Origin: Mycobacterium sp. SMC-2 | GTDB taxonomy: Bacteria; Actinomycetota; Actinomycetes; Mycobacteriales; Mycobacteriaceae | DNA length: 64,000 nt | Direction of reading: 5' to 3' | Assembly: GCF_025263485.1 (NCBI RefSeq) | Contig: NZ_CP079863.1 | Span: 4,216,001-4,280,000 of the forward strand | Shown: positions 16,757-25,441 of the stretch, piece by piece | How the letters are laid out: the number at the start of each line of letters is the position of its first letter | How positions within the stretch are numbered: the stretch's first letter is position 1 | Program-made: the position numbers and the translations under genes | Notes under the pieces: generated by a model | What the model was told of the DNA's origin: nothing | Databases searched by the model: none | The model's input: the letters and a program-made list of their open reading frames with translations, nothing else

Positions 16757-18076
16757 ATGAGCCGGCCCCGCTTTTCGACGCTGATGGCCGGGGCGCTCGC
16801 GCTGGTGGCGGTGCTGTTGGGTGCGACCGCGGTGCTGCTCGACTACTCCGGCCAGCCTCTCGGCGGCAAGGTCGTCGTCACAGTGCGGGTGTGGGCCGAA
16901 CAGATCGCCGCGGCCTATCGACAGTCGTTCGAGGCATTCACCCGCGCGCATCCCGACATCGAGGTGCACACCAACGTGGTCGCGTACTCGACGTACTTCG
17001 ACACGCTGCGTACCGACGTCGCCGGGGGCAGCGCCGACGACATCTTCTGGATCTCCAACGCCTACTTGGCCGCCTACGCCGACAGCGACCGGCTGATGAA
17101 GATCGAGCGGGCCCCCGGTTGGGACTCCGCGGTCGTGGAACAGTTCACCCGCGGGGGCACGCTGTGGGGCGTGCCGCAGCTGACCGATGCCGGGATCGCG
17201 CTGTATTACAACGCGGACCTGCTGGCCTCGGCCGGCGTCGACCCCGCCCAACTGAAGGATTTGCGGTGGAGCCCCGACGGCCGCGACACGCTGCGCGCCC
17301 TGCTCGCCCGGCTCACAGTCGACGCCGCTGGACGCCCAGCCAACGCAGCGGGTTTCGACGCCGGACGGGTCCGGCAGTGGGGCTACAACGCCGCCAACGA
17401 CCCGCAGGGCATCTACCTCAACTACATCGGCTCGGCCGGCGGGGTTTTCCAACGCGGCGACAAGTTCGCCTTCGACAATCCCGGGGCGGTGCAAGCCTTC
17501 CGCTACCTGGTCGGCCTGATCAACGACGACCACGTCGCGCCGCCCGCCTCGGACACCAACGACAACGGCGACTTCTCCCGCAACCAGTTCCTGGCCGGCC
17601 GGATGGCGCTCTTCCAGTCCGGCACCTACAACCTGGCGCCGGTGGCCCGCGATGCCCGCTTCCACTGGGGTGTGGCGATGATGGCGGCGGGCCCGGTCGG
17701 GCGGGTGAGCGTCACCAATGGCATTGCGGCGGCGGGCAATGCCGCAACGAAGCATCCCGACGCGGTGCGTCAGGTCCTGGCCTGGATGGGCAGCAGGGAG
17801 GGCAACGAGTTCCTGGGCCGCGAGGGTGCGGCCATCCCGGCGGTCCTGTCGGCTCAGCCGGTCTACTTCAATCACTGGTCCGCCCGAGGCGTCGACGTCA
17901 CACCCTTCTTCACCGTGCTCGACGGCCCACGCATCCCGGCGCCCGGCGGCGCCGGCTTCGCGGCCGGCAACGACGCCCTGCGGCCATATTTCGACGAAAT
18001 GTTCTTGGGCCGCGGCGACGTCGCGGCGACCCTGACGCGGGCGCAAGCGGCCGCCAACGCCGCGGCACAACGCTAG
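16757..18076 (+). CDS. uspC: ABC transporter sugar-binding protein UspC
   Basis: A 439-residue extracellular solute-binding protein of family 1. The N-terminus is a hydrophobic segment with no lipobox Cys, so it appears membrane-anchored by an uncleaved helix rather than lipidated. Family features include GIALYYNADLL and FLAGRMALFQSGTYNL. In M. tuberculosis the homologue binds amino-sugars. Its TAG stop shares the palindrome CTAG with the stop of the convergent universal stress gene. Confidence 0.88.
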   Translation: MSRPRFSTLMAGALALVAVLLGATAVLLDYSGQPLGGKVVVTVRVWAEQIAAAYRQSFEAFTRAHPDIEVHTNVVAYSTYFDTLRTDVAGGSADDIFWISNAYLAAYADSDRLMKIERAPGWDSAVVEQFTRGGTLWGVPQLTDAGIALYYNADLLASAGVDPAQLKDLRWSPDGRDTLRALLARLTVDAAGRPANAAGFDAGRVRQWGYNAANDPQGIYLNYIGSAGGVFQRGDKFAFDNPGAVQAFRYLVGLINDDHVAPPASDTNDNGDFSRNQFLAGRMALFQSGTYNLAPVARDARFHWGVAMMAAGPVGRVSVTNGIAAAGNAATKHPDAVRQVLAWMGSREGNEFLGREGAAIPAVLSAQPVYFNHWSARGVDVTPFFTVLDGPRIPAPGGAGFAAGNDALRPYFDEMFLGRGDVAATLTRAQAAANAAAQR

Positions 18077-18951
18077 CCGGGCAGCACCAGCACCGGCACC
18101 GGGCTCTCCCGGATGATCTTGGCGCTGCGGGAACCGAGGAACACCCGGCGGATGTCGCCGCGCGGCCGGGTGCCCAACGCCAGGATCTCGCCCTCCTGCC
18201 AATCGGCCTTGGCCAGCGCCTCTTGCCAGCTGCGGCCCGTAACCACCCGCAGCGCAACGTCTTCGCTCACGATCCCGTCCGTCTTCAGCTCCTCGAGGAT
18301 GTCTCGCACCTGCGACGCCCAGGCCGCAAGGACCTCGTCCTCGACCTCGAGCCCCACCTCCGGCGGATACATCGTCTTGCCGCGGACCGCGAAGGTGATG
18401 ACCCGCACCGGCACACCGAACCGTTGACCGAAATCGACGCAGCGTCTCACCACGTCGATCGCGTCCCGGGTGGCGGAGTAGGCGCAGGTGAGCCGGGTCA
18501 GCTTTCCCTTGTGCGAACGGTAGTTACGGGGACTGATGGCCACCGGCACGGGCGACGCGTGCAGCAGCCATTCGGCGGTGGAGCCGATCACCACCTGGCC
18601 GGCGCCGCCGCTGGGCAGCGAGCCCAGCACCAGCACGTCGGCGTCCACCTCATGGACGACTTCGAGCAGTCCCCCCGACACCGACCCGTGCGCGCGATGC
18701 ACATACTCGACCTGGATGCCGTCGGTCACCGTGCTCAGAAAGCGGTCGGCCTCCCTCGCCGACTCCGCAGCCAGGTTGTCCGCCCACTGCTCGTACTCGG
18801 CGTCGACGCGGCCCAGCGACGGTGTGAGCCAAGGCTTGGGCACGATGGTCGCCACGGTGAGCGAGGTGCCGCGGGTCCGCGCGATGCGCACGCCCAGGTG
18901 CAACCCCGAGAGCCCGACCTCGCCGGCCCGGTAACCGACGACGACGGTCAC
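18073..18951 (-). CDS. tandem universal stress protein
   Basis: A 292-residue protein with two Usp domains. Each ends in an ATP-binding G-x2-G-x9-G(S) pattern: VLGSLPSGGAGQVVIGST in the first half and LALGTRPRGDIRRVFLGSRS in the second. GTG 18951 overlaps the rocE stop in a GTGA, so translation is probably coupled to the amino-acid permease. A much longer in-frame reading exists upstream but runs through rocE in another frame and is rejected. Position and type match Rv2319c of M. tuberculosis. It may monitor energy state or regulate the transporter (inference). Confidence 0.87.
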   Translation of the reverse strand: MTVVVGYRAGEVGLSGLHLGVRIARTRGTSLTVATIVPKPWLTPSLGRVDAEYEQWADNLAAESAREADRFLSTVTDGIQVEYVHRAHGSVSGGLLEVVHEVDADVLVLGSLPSGGAGQVVIGSTAEWLLHASPVPVAISPRNYRSHKGKLTRLTCAYSATRDAIDVVRRCVDFGQRFGVPVRVITFAVRGKTMYPPEVGLEVEDEVLAAWASQVRDILEELKTDGIVSEDVALRVVTGRSWQEALAKADWQEGEILALGTRPRGDIRRVFLGSRSAKIIRESPVPVLVLPG

Positions 18952-20393
18952 AGCGCCTCCCGCTGCAACGCTTCGCCGTTGAGCGCGCTGTGATGGCGGC
19001 CCCACACGAAATAGAAGACTAACGCGAGCGCGATCCAGCCAGTGAACGCAATCCAGGTGTACCAATGCAAGCTGACGAGGATGTATCCGCACGCCAGCAC
19101 CGAAAGGACCGGCGTGACGGGATAACCCGGCACCTTGAAGCCGCGCGGCAGGTCGGGCTCGCGCACCCGCAGGATGATCACTCCGGCGGATACGACGACG
19201 AACGCGGTGAGCGTCCCGATGGACACCATGTCCGCCAGCTTGTCCAGCGGTATGAAGGCGGCCAGCGCCGAGGCAGCGATGGCCACGATCACCGTGTTGC
19301 TTACCGGCGTCATGGTTCGCGTGTTCACGCGTGCGAATCGCGCGGGCAGCAGCCCGTCGCGGCCCATCGCGAAGAGGATCCGCGTTTGGCCGTACATGCT
19401 GACCAGGGTGACGGAGAAGATCGAGATGACGGCGCCCGCAGCCAGAATCGTGCCGGCCCAGCTGCGGCGCGTGACGTTGTCGAGGATGGTGGCCAGCCCG
19501 GCCTCCTGCTGCCCGGCGAAGTCCTGCCACGGCTGGGTGCCCAGGGCGGCGAGCGCGACGAACACGTACACGCTGGTCACGGTCAGCAAGGCCGCAATCA
19601 GCGCACGCGGCATGGTCTTTTGCGGGTTCTTCACCTCGTCGCCGGCCGTCGATACGGCATCGAGGCCGATATAGGAAAAGAAGATGGTGCCGGCGGCCGT
19701 GCCGATGCCCGCGACGCCGAACGGCGCAAAGTCGTGGAGATGGTCGGCGTCGAAGGCGGTGAACGCGACGATCACGAAGATGACCAGCACGCCCAGCTTG
19801 ATCAGCACCATGATGGTGTTGACCCTGGCCGATTCGCTGGCGCCGCGGATGAGTAGCAGCGCGCACATCCCGATCAAGATGATCGCCGGCAGATTCACGT
19901 AGCCGGGCCGCGCATCCCACGGCGCGGCCGACAGGGCATGCGGCAACTGGAAACCGAAGACATTGCTGAGCAGCTTGTTGAGGTAGCCGCTCCAGTTGAC
20001 CGCGACCGCGGCGGTCGACACCCCGTATTCGAGCAGCAGGCAGGCCGCCACCCCCATCGCGACGATCTCACCGAGGGTGGTGTAGGCATACGAGTAGGAC
20101 GAGCCGGAAACCGGTACGGCCGAAGCCAATTCGGCGTAGCAGATGGCCGCGAGGCCGGCCGCGAGCCCGGCGATGAGGAACGACAGGATCACCCCGGGGC
20201 CGGCCTCCGGTACGGCCTGCGACATGACGAAGAAGATGCCCGTCCCGACAGTTGAGCCAACCCCGAACATGGTCAGCTGGAAAGTGCCGATGCTCCGCTT
20301 GAGATGGTCGGCGGCCCCGTGCGCGACGGCCATGCCGACAACCGGGCGGCGCCGCAGCATCTGCTCTTTCAGACCGATCGACGCGGGTGGCAA
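18948..20393 (-). CDS. rocE: cationic amino acid permease (APC superfamily), RocE-like
   Basis: A 481-residue APC permease with about 12 membrane segments. The first helix has GVGSTVGTGIFF, the substrate-backbone-binding signature of the CAT subgroup. TTG 20393 is chosen because AAGGAGGGG lies directly upstream, after the rocD stop; the more upstream in-frame start lies inside rocD. The partner genes rocD and the DDAH-like gene suggest arginine or ornithine uptake (inference from context). Confidence 0.87.
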   Translation of the reverse strand: MPPASIGLKEQMLRRRPVVGMAVAHGAADHLKRSIGTFQLTMFGVGSTVGTGIFFVMSQAVPEAGPGVILSFLIAGLAAGLAAICYAELASAVPVSGSSYSYAYTTLGEIVAMGVAACLLLEYGVSTAAVAVNWSGYLNKLLSNVFGFQLPHALSAAPWDARPGYVNLPAIILIGMCALLLIRGASESARVNTIMVLIKLGVLVIFVIVAFTAFDADHLHDFAPFGVAGIGTAAGTIFFSYIGLDAVSTAGDEVKNPQKTMPRALIAALLTVTSVYVFVALAALGTQPWQDFAGQQEAGLATILDNVTRRSWAGTILAAGAVISIFSVTLVSMYGQTRILFAMGRDGLLPARFARVNTRTMTPVSNTVIVAIAASALAAFIPLDKLADMVSIGTLTAFVVVSAGVIILRVREPDLPRGFKVPGYPVTPVLSVLACGYILVSLHWYTWIAFTGWIALALVFYFVWGRHHSALNGEALQREAL

Positions 20394-20418
20394 TTCCCCT
20401 CCTTGCTCGATCAGCTGA

Positions 20419-21654
20419 TTATGGGCCAGCCTCCCGCAACGCCATAGCGAACTGCTCAATCGCCCAGTCGATCTCCTGCTCGCTGACCACCAGCGGCGGT
20501 GCGAACCGCAGCGTCGAGGAGTGCGTGTCCTTGACCAACACGCCGCGATCGGCCAGCCGAAGGCTCACCTGCTTGCCCGTCCCGAGCGCCGGGTCGATGT
20601 CGACTCCGGCCCACAGTCCCAGGCCGCGCACGGCCAGCACGCCGTGGCCCACAAATTCGCGCAGGCGCCCGTGCAGGTGCGCGCCCAATTCCGCCGAGCG
20701 AGCTTGGAACTCCCCGCGGCTCAGCATGGAAACCACGGTGGTACCGATGGCCGCGGCCAACGGGTTACCGCCGAAGGTGGAGCCGTGTTCACCGGGATGC
20801 AGCACGCCCAGGACCTCGCGGTCGGCGACAACCGCCGACAGGGGAACCACGCCGCCGCCCAGCGCCTTGCCGAGCAGGTAGACGTCCGGCACCACGCCCC
20901 AGTGGTCGCAGGCGAAGGTGCGGCCCGCGCGCGCGAGGCCGGATTGGATCTCGTCGGCGATCATCAGCACGTTGCGCTCGCTGCACAGGGCGCGAACGGC
21001 CGGCAGGTAGTCGTCGGGCGGAACGACGATGCCCGCCTCGCCCTGGATCGGCTCGAGCAGCACCGCGACGGTGTCGTCGTCGATCGCGCGGGCCAGCGCG
21101 GCGGCATCACCGAAGGGCACCGAGCGGAACCCCGGCGTGAACGGTCCAAATCCGTCCCGCGCCGCGGGATCCGAGGAGAAGCTGACGATGCTGATCGTGC
21201 GGCCGTGAAAGTTGTTGTCCGCCACGATGATGTTCGCCCGGCCGTCCGGGACACCCTTTACGTCGGTACCCCACTTGCGGGCAACCTTGAGGCCGCTCTC
21301 CACGGCTTCGGCACCCGAGTTCATCGGCAGTACCAGGTCTTTGCCGCATAGCCGCGCGAGTGCAGCGCAAAACGGACCGAGCGTGTCGGAATGGAATGCG
21401 CGGCTGACCAGTGTGACGGCGTCGAGCTGGGCGTGGGCCGTCGCGGTGATCTCCGGGTTGCGATGGCCGAAGTTGACCGCCGAGTAGGCGGCCAGGAAAT
21501 CCAGGTAGCGCCGGCCCTCCACATCGGTAATCCAGGCGCCCTCGGCGCTGGCCGCCACCACAGGCAGCGGCGAATAGTTGTGCGCCGCATGGCGTTCGAC
21601 CAAGTCGATGGCACCCCGGGTGCGCATCGAAGTCGGGGCGTCGAGGATCGTCAT
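20419..21654 (-). CDS. rocD: ornithine aminotransferase
   Basis: A 411-residue class III PLP aminotransferase. The PLP lysine lies in LLGKALGGG, and IADEIQSGLARAG and GSTFGGNPLA are typical of ornithine aminotransferase. It converts ornithine and 2-oxoglutarate to glutamate semialdehyde and glutamate. The frame is intact here, whereas the M. tuberculosis locus is annotated as two pieces, rocD1 and rocD2 (from memory). Its ATG overlaps the upstream DDAH-like gene in an ATGA, and rocE follows 25 bp later, so the genes form one operon. Confidence 0.92.
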   Translation of the reverse strand: MTILDAPTSMRTRGAIDLVERHAAHNYSPLPVVAASAEGAWITDVEGRRYLDFLAAYSAVNFGHRNPEITATAHAQLDAVTLVSRAFHSDTLGPFCAALARLCGKDLVLPMNSGAEAVESGLKVARKWGTDVKGVPDGRANIIVADNNFHGRTISIVSFSSDPAARDGFGPFTPGFRSVPFGDAAALARAIDDDTVAVLLEPIQGEAGIVVPPDDYLPAVRALCSERNVLMIADEIQSGLARAGRTFACDHWGVVPDVYLLGKALGGGVVPLSAVVADREVLGVLHPGEHGSTFGGNPLAAAIGTTVVSMLSRGEFQARSAELGAHLHGRLREFVGHGVLAVRGLGLWAGVDIDPALGTGKQVSLRLADRGVLVKDTHSSTLRFAPPLVVSEQEIDWAIEQFAMALREAGP

Positions 21655-22496
21655 TCAAACACCTCCAGTGTGCAGCACTTGACCGAACCGCCGCCCTTGA
21701 GCAGCTCGGACAGGTCGACGCCGACGGGCTCGAAGCCGGCGTCACGCAGTTGAGCGCCGAAACCGGTTGCCTTAGAAGGTAAGACAACGTGCAGCCCGTC
21801 AGAAACCACGTTGAGGCCGAGCACGAATGCGTCGGCGCTTCCCACCACGATCGCGTCGGGAAACAGGGCCCGCAGTCGGTCCTGTGCGGCAGCGCTGAAC
21901 GCCGGCGGGTAGAACGCGATCGTGTGGTCGTCGAGGACGGCCAGGGCGGTGTCGAGGTGGTAGAAACGCGGATCCACCAGTTCGAGCGAGACGACCGGCA
22001 CGCGGAGCGCCGCGGAGATTTCCGCGTGCGCGCGCCGATCGGTGCGAAAGCCGTAGCCCGCCAACACCGTTTCCCCCACCATCAGCAGGTCGCCCTGCCC
22101 CTCGTTGATGTGACGAGTGGACACCGGCCGGTACCCGAGCGACGACATCCAGTCGGCGTAGGCGCGCGATTCGCCGGCCCGCTCGGCGAATCGAAACTTC
22201 GCGACGATCGCGACGTCGCCGGCGATGAATCCGCCATTGGCGGCGTACACCATGTCCGGCAGCCCGGGCCGCGGCTCGATGACCTCCACCCGGTGACCCA
22301 GCCGCAGATAGGTCGTGCGCAGCGCCTCCCATTGCGCGTGCGCGAGGCCGAGGTCGACGGGCGTAGCGATGTCCATCCACGGGTTGATCGCGTACTCAAC
22401 CGCGAAGAATGCCGGCGGCGTCATCGCATACCGGCGGGCCCGTGACCCGCGGACGGGCTTGGTCACCGCGGGTGCAGCCACGTACGAATCCGTCAT
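21651..22496 (-). CDS. dimethylarginine dimethylaminohydrolase / arginine deiminase-fold protein
   Basis: A 281-residue amidinotransferase-fold enzyme. The catalytic Cys is in GGSVKCCTLE at the C-terminus and the catalytic His in FYHLDTAL; an Asn/Asp-rich entry ANGGF is also present. The family hydrolyses methylarginines or arginine. Being first in an operon with ornithine aminotransferase and a cationic amino-acid permease suggests it feeds arginine carbon and nitrogen to ornithine or citrulline (inference). The promoter must lie in the 113 bp shared with the divergent Lrp-type regulator. Confidence 0.85.
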   Translation of the reverse strand: MTDSYVAAPAVTKPVRGSRARRYAMTPPAFFAVEYAINPWMDIATPVDLGLAHAQWEALRTTYLRLGHRVEVIEPRPGLPDMVYAANGGFIAGDVAIVAKFRFAERAGESRAYADWMSSLGYRPVSTRHINEGQGDLLMVGETVLAGYGFRTDRRAHAEISAALRVPVVSLELVDPRFYHLDTALAVLDDHTIAFYPPAFSAAAQDRLRALFPDAIVVGSADAFVLGLNVVSDGLHVVLPSKATGFGAQLRDAGFEPVGVDLSELLKGGGSVKCCTLEVFE

Positions 22497-22609
22497 AAAT
22501 CAACGGTATTTACCCTGGTTGAAACAAGCAAACGACGTTTCTTGTGTGTCTATGGTCGGTTTATTGCGTTATTATCGTCGTAACGGCGATTTGTTAAAGG
22601 GGATAGCGC
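22497..22609. promoter_or_regulatory. divergent regulatory region with candidate Lrp operators
   Basis: This AT-richer 113-bp stretch separates the arginine operon from its likely Lrp/AsnC regulator. Two imperfect dyads are visible: CAAGCAAACGACGTTTCTTG at 22525-22544, and CGTTA-N9-TAACG at 22567-22585. Lrp-type proteins often bind such spaced dyads and regulate both flanking genes. AAAGGGG at about 22596 is the ribosome binding site of the regulator. Confidence 0.5.
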
Positions 22610-23065
22610 ATGGAGCGCCTGGACGAGACCGACGAGCGCATCCTGGCCGAGCTGACCCGGAACGCGCGGGCCACCTTCGCGGAAATCGGCCAGACGGTGA
22701 ACCTTTCGGCCCCCGCGGTCAAGCGCCGCGTCGACCGGATGCTCGACGACGGCGTGATCAAGGGCTTCACGACGGTCGTCGACCCCAATGCGCTCGGCTG
22801 GAAGACGCAGGCCTACGTGCAGGTGTTCTGCCACGGCACGATCGCGCCCGACCAGCTGCGGGCGGCGTGGGTGGACATGCCCGAAGTGGTCAGTGCGGCC
22901 ACGGTCACCGGCACGTCGGACGCGATCCTGCACGTGCTGGCCCGCGACATGCGCCACCTGGAGGCGGCCCTGGAACGCATCCGCTCGAGCGCGGACATCG
23001 AACGCAGCGAAAGCATCGTCGTGCTCTCGAACCTCATCGACCGCATGCGCCCCTCGAACGCATAG
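22610..23065 (+). CDS. Lrp/AsnC family transcriptional regulator
   Basis: A 151-residue protein. Residues ~4-60 form the AsnC helix-turn-helix (TFAEIGQTVNLSAPAVKRRV) and the rest the RAM ligand-binding domain with GTSDAILHVLARD. It is divergent from the rocE-rocD-DDAH operon, which makes that operon the obvious target, with arginine or ornithine as possible effector (inference). The start is supported by AAAGGGG upstream. Matches Rv2324 in position. Confidence 0.9.
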   Translation: MERLDETDERILAELTRNARATFAEIGQTVNLSAPAVKRRVDRMLDDGVIKGFTTVVDPNALGWKTQAYVQVFCHGTIAPDQLRAAWVDMPEVVSAATVTGTSDAILHVLARDMRHLEAALERIRSSADIERSESIVVLSNLIDRMRPSNA

Positions 23066-23108
23066 GGCCCGGTTTGACGGCCGGCGGGCCGGGAATCCCG
23101 TTGTCGCC

Positions 23109-23549
23109 ATGCCGGAGACATCACAAAGCCGTATGCGCCTGCGCCATCACACCGTGGAACTCGATGACGGGCGCCGGATCGGTCTTTCGGTCGGCGGCCG
23201 TGGAGTGCCGTTGCTGTTCATGCCCGGGCTGCTGCTGAGCCGTCGGGCTTATCTACGAATGCTGAGCCGGATCGCCGGTATGGGATTTTTGGACCACGAG
23301 GCGTGGGAGCGCGAGTTGCTGGACCCCGATGCGCTCTTGATCGACTTCATCCGCGATGACGACAGCATGGAAATCGGGGCGGAGGAACCCGGCCATGTCG
23401 AGCTCGAGCTGGTGCGAAGCACCGAGCGGCCGCACGAGCGGATGTCGTGGGCACGGCGGACGTATCGAAGGTGGGCGGCTAAGCACCTGCGTCAGGCGCG
23501 ATCGCTGATCCGGCAGAACACCCGGATCCAGCTAGACCGCCGGCACTAG
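23109..23549 (+). CDS. truncated/rearranged alpha/beta hydrolase remnant, hypothetical
   Basis: A 146-residue frame. Residues ~10-58 look like the first beta strands of an alpha/beta hydrolase (VPLLFMPGLLLSRRAYLRML). The nucleophile elbow and the rest of that fold are missing, and the chain switches at about residue 59 to a basic C-terminal stretch unlike a hydrolase (RTYRRWAAKHLRQARSL). The likeliest reading is an internal deletion that joined the two ends of a larger gene in frame. It lies 43 bp after the Lrp gene and ends just before a large palindrome. Expression and function are doubtful. Confidence 0.5.
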   Translation: MPETSQSRMRLRHHTVELDDGRRIGLSVGGRGVPLLFMPGLLLSRRAYLRMLSRIAGMGFLDHEAWERELLDPDALLIDFIRDDDSMEIGAEEPGHVELELVRSTERPHERMSWARRTYRRWAAKHLRQARSLIRQNTRIQLDRRH

Positions 23550-23559
23550 CGACCTGAAC

Positions 23560-23589
23560 GTGTGGTTACGCTCGCGAGCGTAACCACAC
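23560..23589. terminator. 30-bp perfect palindrome, probable bidirectional terminator / interspersed repeat
   Basis: The arms GTGTGGTTACGCTCG and its exact complement meet without a spacer, between two convergent genes. A third, diverged half (GTGTGGCTACGCTCGCG) lies at about 23616-23632, beside the sulfatase stop. There is no T tract, so termination would be by an I-shaped mycobacterial hairpin if at all. The sequence resembles a short interspersed repeat I recall from other mycobacterial intergenic regions. Confidence 0.6.
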
Positions 23590-23635
23590 TGCGAATTCGG
23601 GGTCGATTTTTCGCAGTGTGGCTACGCTCGCGGTA

Positions 23636-25441
23636 TCAGCGGCCAAAAAGCCGCTTCATCCGCGACGGTCGTGGCGCCGGCGGCCGGCGAGACGCGTAGG
23701 GCCACGGCCGGTTTCGCTCGGGGACGGACTCGGCCCGCGTGTGCTTGAGCCGGGCCCGAAGGTGCTGGCGCAGGGAATGCAGCTCCGGATCGGCCCAGCG
23801 GTTGATCGCTTCGATCGGGTCGGCGGTGAGGTCGTAGAGTTCCCACTGGTCGTCGAGCGGAGAGGTTCGGTACGCCTCTCCCCCAAGCCCGTTGGCCGCC
23901 AGGTGCCGCACTCCCGGTTCTGTCCAGGTGCTCGGATCGTCGAAAGTGCGTACCAGCTTCCATAAATGGCCGGCGCCGCCCGGAGCCGTCGCCTCCTCGA
24001 CGCGGACGACCAGCCCCTCGAAGTTCGACGCGGTGTGTGCCGGGACCCGGATGCGCAGTGGCGCGGGCGGATTCACCGTCCGCTTGAGGCGGCGCGCCAA
24101 TCCCGAGGCGCCGCTGTCTCCTTCGAGCATGTTGTCACGGGTCATCAGGTAGACGGCGCGGGCCTCGTCGGCCGGGGCGCCGTCCACGATGGGCATGAGG
24201 TTTCGGCCGGGCAGCCGGTGCACTTCGGAGAACGACCCGGCCAGCGTGGCGGCCACCGCCGCGACATCGATGCCCGCGGCCGCCAGCAGGGTGGGGACCA
24301 GGTCGACGTGTGAGGTCGGCGCCGTGACGACCCGTGGCCTCGTGGCGCCCGACCCGACACGCGCGATCACGAAGGGAACGCGGGTGGCCTCGTCGTACAG
24401 GTTGAACCATTTCTGGTGCAGACCCCCGTGGGCGCCTAGCAGGTCGCCATGATCGGCCGTACGCACCAACACCGCGTCGTCCGAACCGCCCTCGGTGACG
24501 GCCCGCCTGACCCGGTCGATCGGGCCGTCCACCTCGGCGTGCAGCCGGTAGTACAGGTCCCGGTAGCGCTGCGCGTTGCGCTCATACGTGCGGTCGATCG
24601 CGGCCGCGGGGCCGTAGCCGGAGTAGTAGGCCTCGCGAAAGGCGATCTGCGCCGCCGGTTTGGTGGACAGGTCTTCATCCGCGGTGGGTGCGGCAGGCAC
24701 CGCGGGCGGATCCAGCGGCGACGGCTTGACCGGGCCGCGCCGTGACCAGGTCGGAAACAGCACGATGTCGTGGGGATTGACGAAGCTGGCGACGAGGAGG
24801 AACGGGCGCAACGCGGCGGGGTCGCCGTCGCGGCGACGGGCGTAGCGGTCGGCGAGCCAGGTGACCACGCGGTCGGCGATCAACGGGTCGCGGCGGACAC
24901 CGGCGTCAGCCAGCGCCGCCCCGTGCGGCTCGGGGCCGACCCACCCGGAGAAACCGAACGGCCCCAACGGATCTGCCCGCAGGTAGCGTTGCACCGCGGC
25001 GGCGTCGACGACACCGTTCTCATCATTGGTGGCCAGCGGTCGATCGGTGCGGTGGTCGGTGAGGTCGGCGTGCGAGATGTGCCACTTGCCGTCGTAGTGG
25101 GTGTCGTACCCGGCCGCGCGGAACCAATTCCCCAGTGTGGGCACCTCGCCCGGGCGGAGCCAACGCATGCGCGAATCGTCGGCAGTCTTTCCGATGCCAT
25201 CGGTCTGGGTGACGCCGTGCAGGTCTGGGTAGTGCCCGGTGAAGATCGTTGGGCGGCTCGGCACGCAGGCCAGCGAGCCGGTGTAGTGCCGAGCGAAGCT
25301 GACGCCGTGATCGTCAAACCATTTGCGGCCAGTCAGCGTACGGTTGCGCCACGCGAGCACGTCGGGCGCCTCGTACGGCGGCACCGCGCGTTCCTCGTCC
25401 GTCATGATGACGATGACATCGGGGCGGTCAGACACCAGCAT
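23636..25441 (-). CDS. sulfatase (formylglycine-dependent)
   Basis: A 601-residue type I sulfatase. CVPSR at Cys-59 is the CxPSR motif converted to formylglycine, and the metal ligands include DVIVIMTDEER near the N-terminus and TADHGDLLGAHGG in the second half. No signal peptide is seen, so a cytoplasmic location is likely. ATG 25441 gives 14 bp of overlap with the upstream SRPBCC gene; GTG 25435 is an alternative with better spacing from the GGAG. It would release sulfate from an unknown sulfate ester. It is probably co-transcribed with the SRPBCC protein. Confidence 0.9.
   Translation of the reverse strand: MLVSDRPDVIVIMTDEERAVPPYEAPDVLAWRNRTLTGRKWFDDHGVSFARHYTGSLACVPSRPTIFTGHYPDLHGVTQTDGIGKTADDSRMRWLRPGEVPTLGNWFRAAGYDTHYDGKWHISHADLTDHRTDRPLATNDENGVVDAAAVQRYLRADPLGPFGFSGWVGPEPHGAALADAGVRRDPLIADRVVTWLADRYARRRDGDPAALRPFLLVASFVNPHDIVLFPTWSRRGPVKPSPLDPPAVPAAPTADEDLSTKPAAQIAFREAYYSGYGPAAAIDRTYERNAQRYRDLYYRLHAEVDGPIDRVRRAVTEGGSDDAVLVRTADHGDLLGAHGGLHQKWFNLYDEATRVPFVIARVGSGATRPRVVTAPTSHVDLVPTLLAAAGIDVAAVAATLAGSFSEVHRLPGRNLMPIVDGAPADEARAVYLMTRDNMLEGDSGASGLARRLKRTVNPPAPLRIRVPAHTASNFEGLVVRVEEATAPGGAGHLWKLVRTFDDPSTWTEPGVRHLAANGLGGEAYRTSPLDDQWELYDLTADPIEAINRWADPELHSLRQHLRARLKHTRAESVPERNRPWPYASRRPPAPRPSRMKRLFGR

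Noticed and set aside
16670..18202. Long antisense open frame (510 codons) opposite uspC
   Set aside because: Composition is that of a GC-rich shadow (Arg/Gly/His-rich, no domain), and uspC in the other strand has clear family features.
18952..19920. N-terminal extension of the universal stress gene through rocE
   Set aside because: It reads rocE in another frame. GTG 18951 gives a normal tandem Usp protein coupled to rocE by GTGA.
23560..23632. Palindromic repeats considered as a CRISPR or integrase attachment site
   Set aside because: Too few units, no spacers, no cas or integrase gene nearby.
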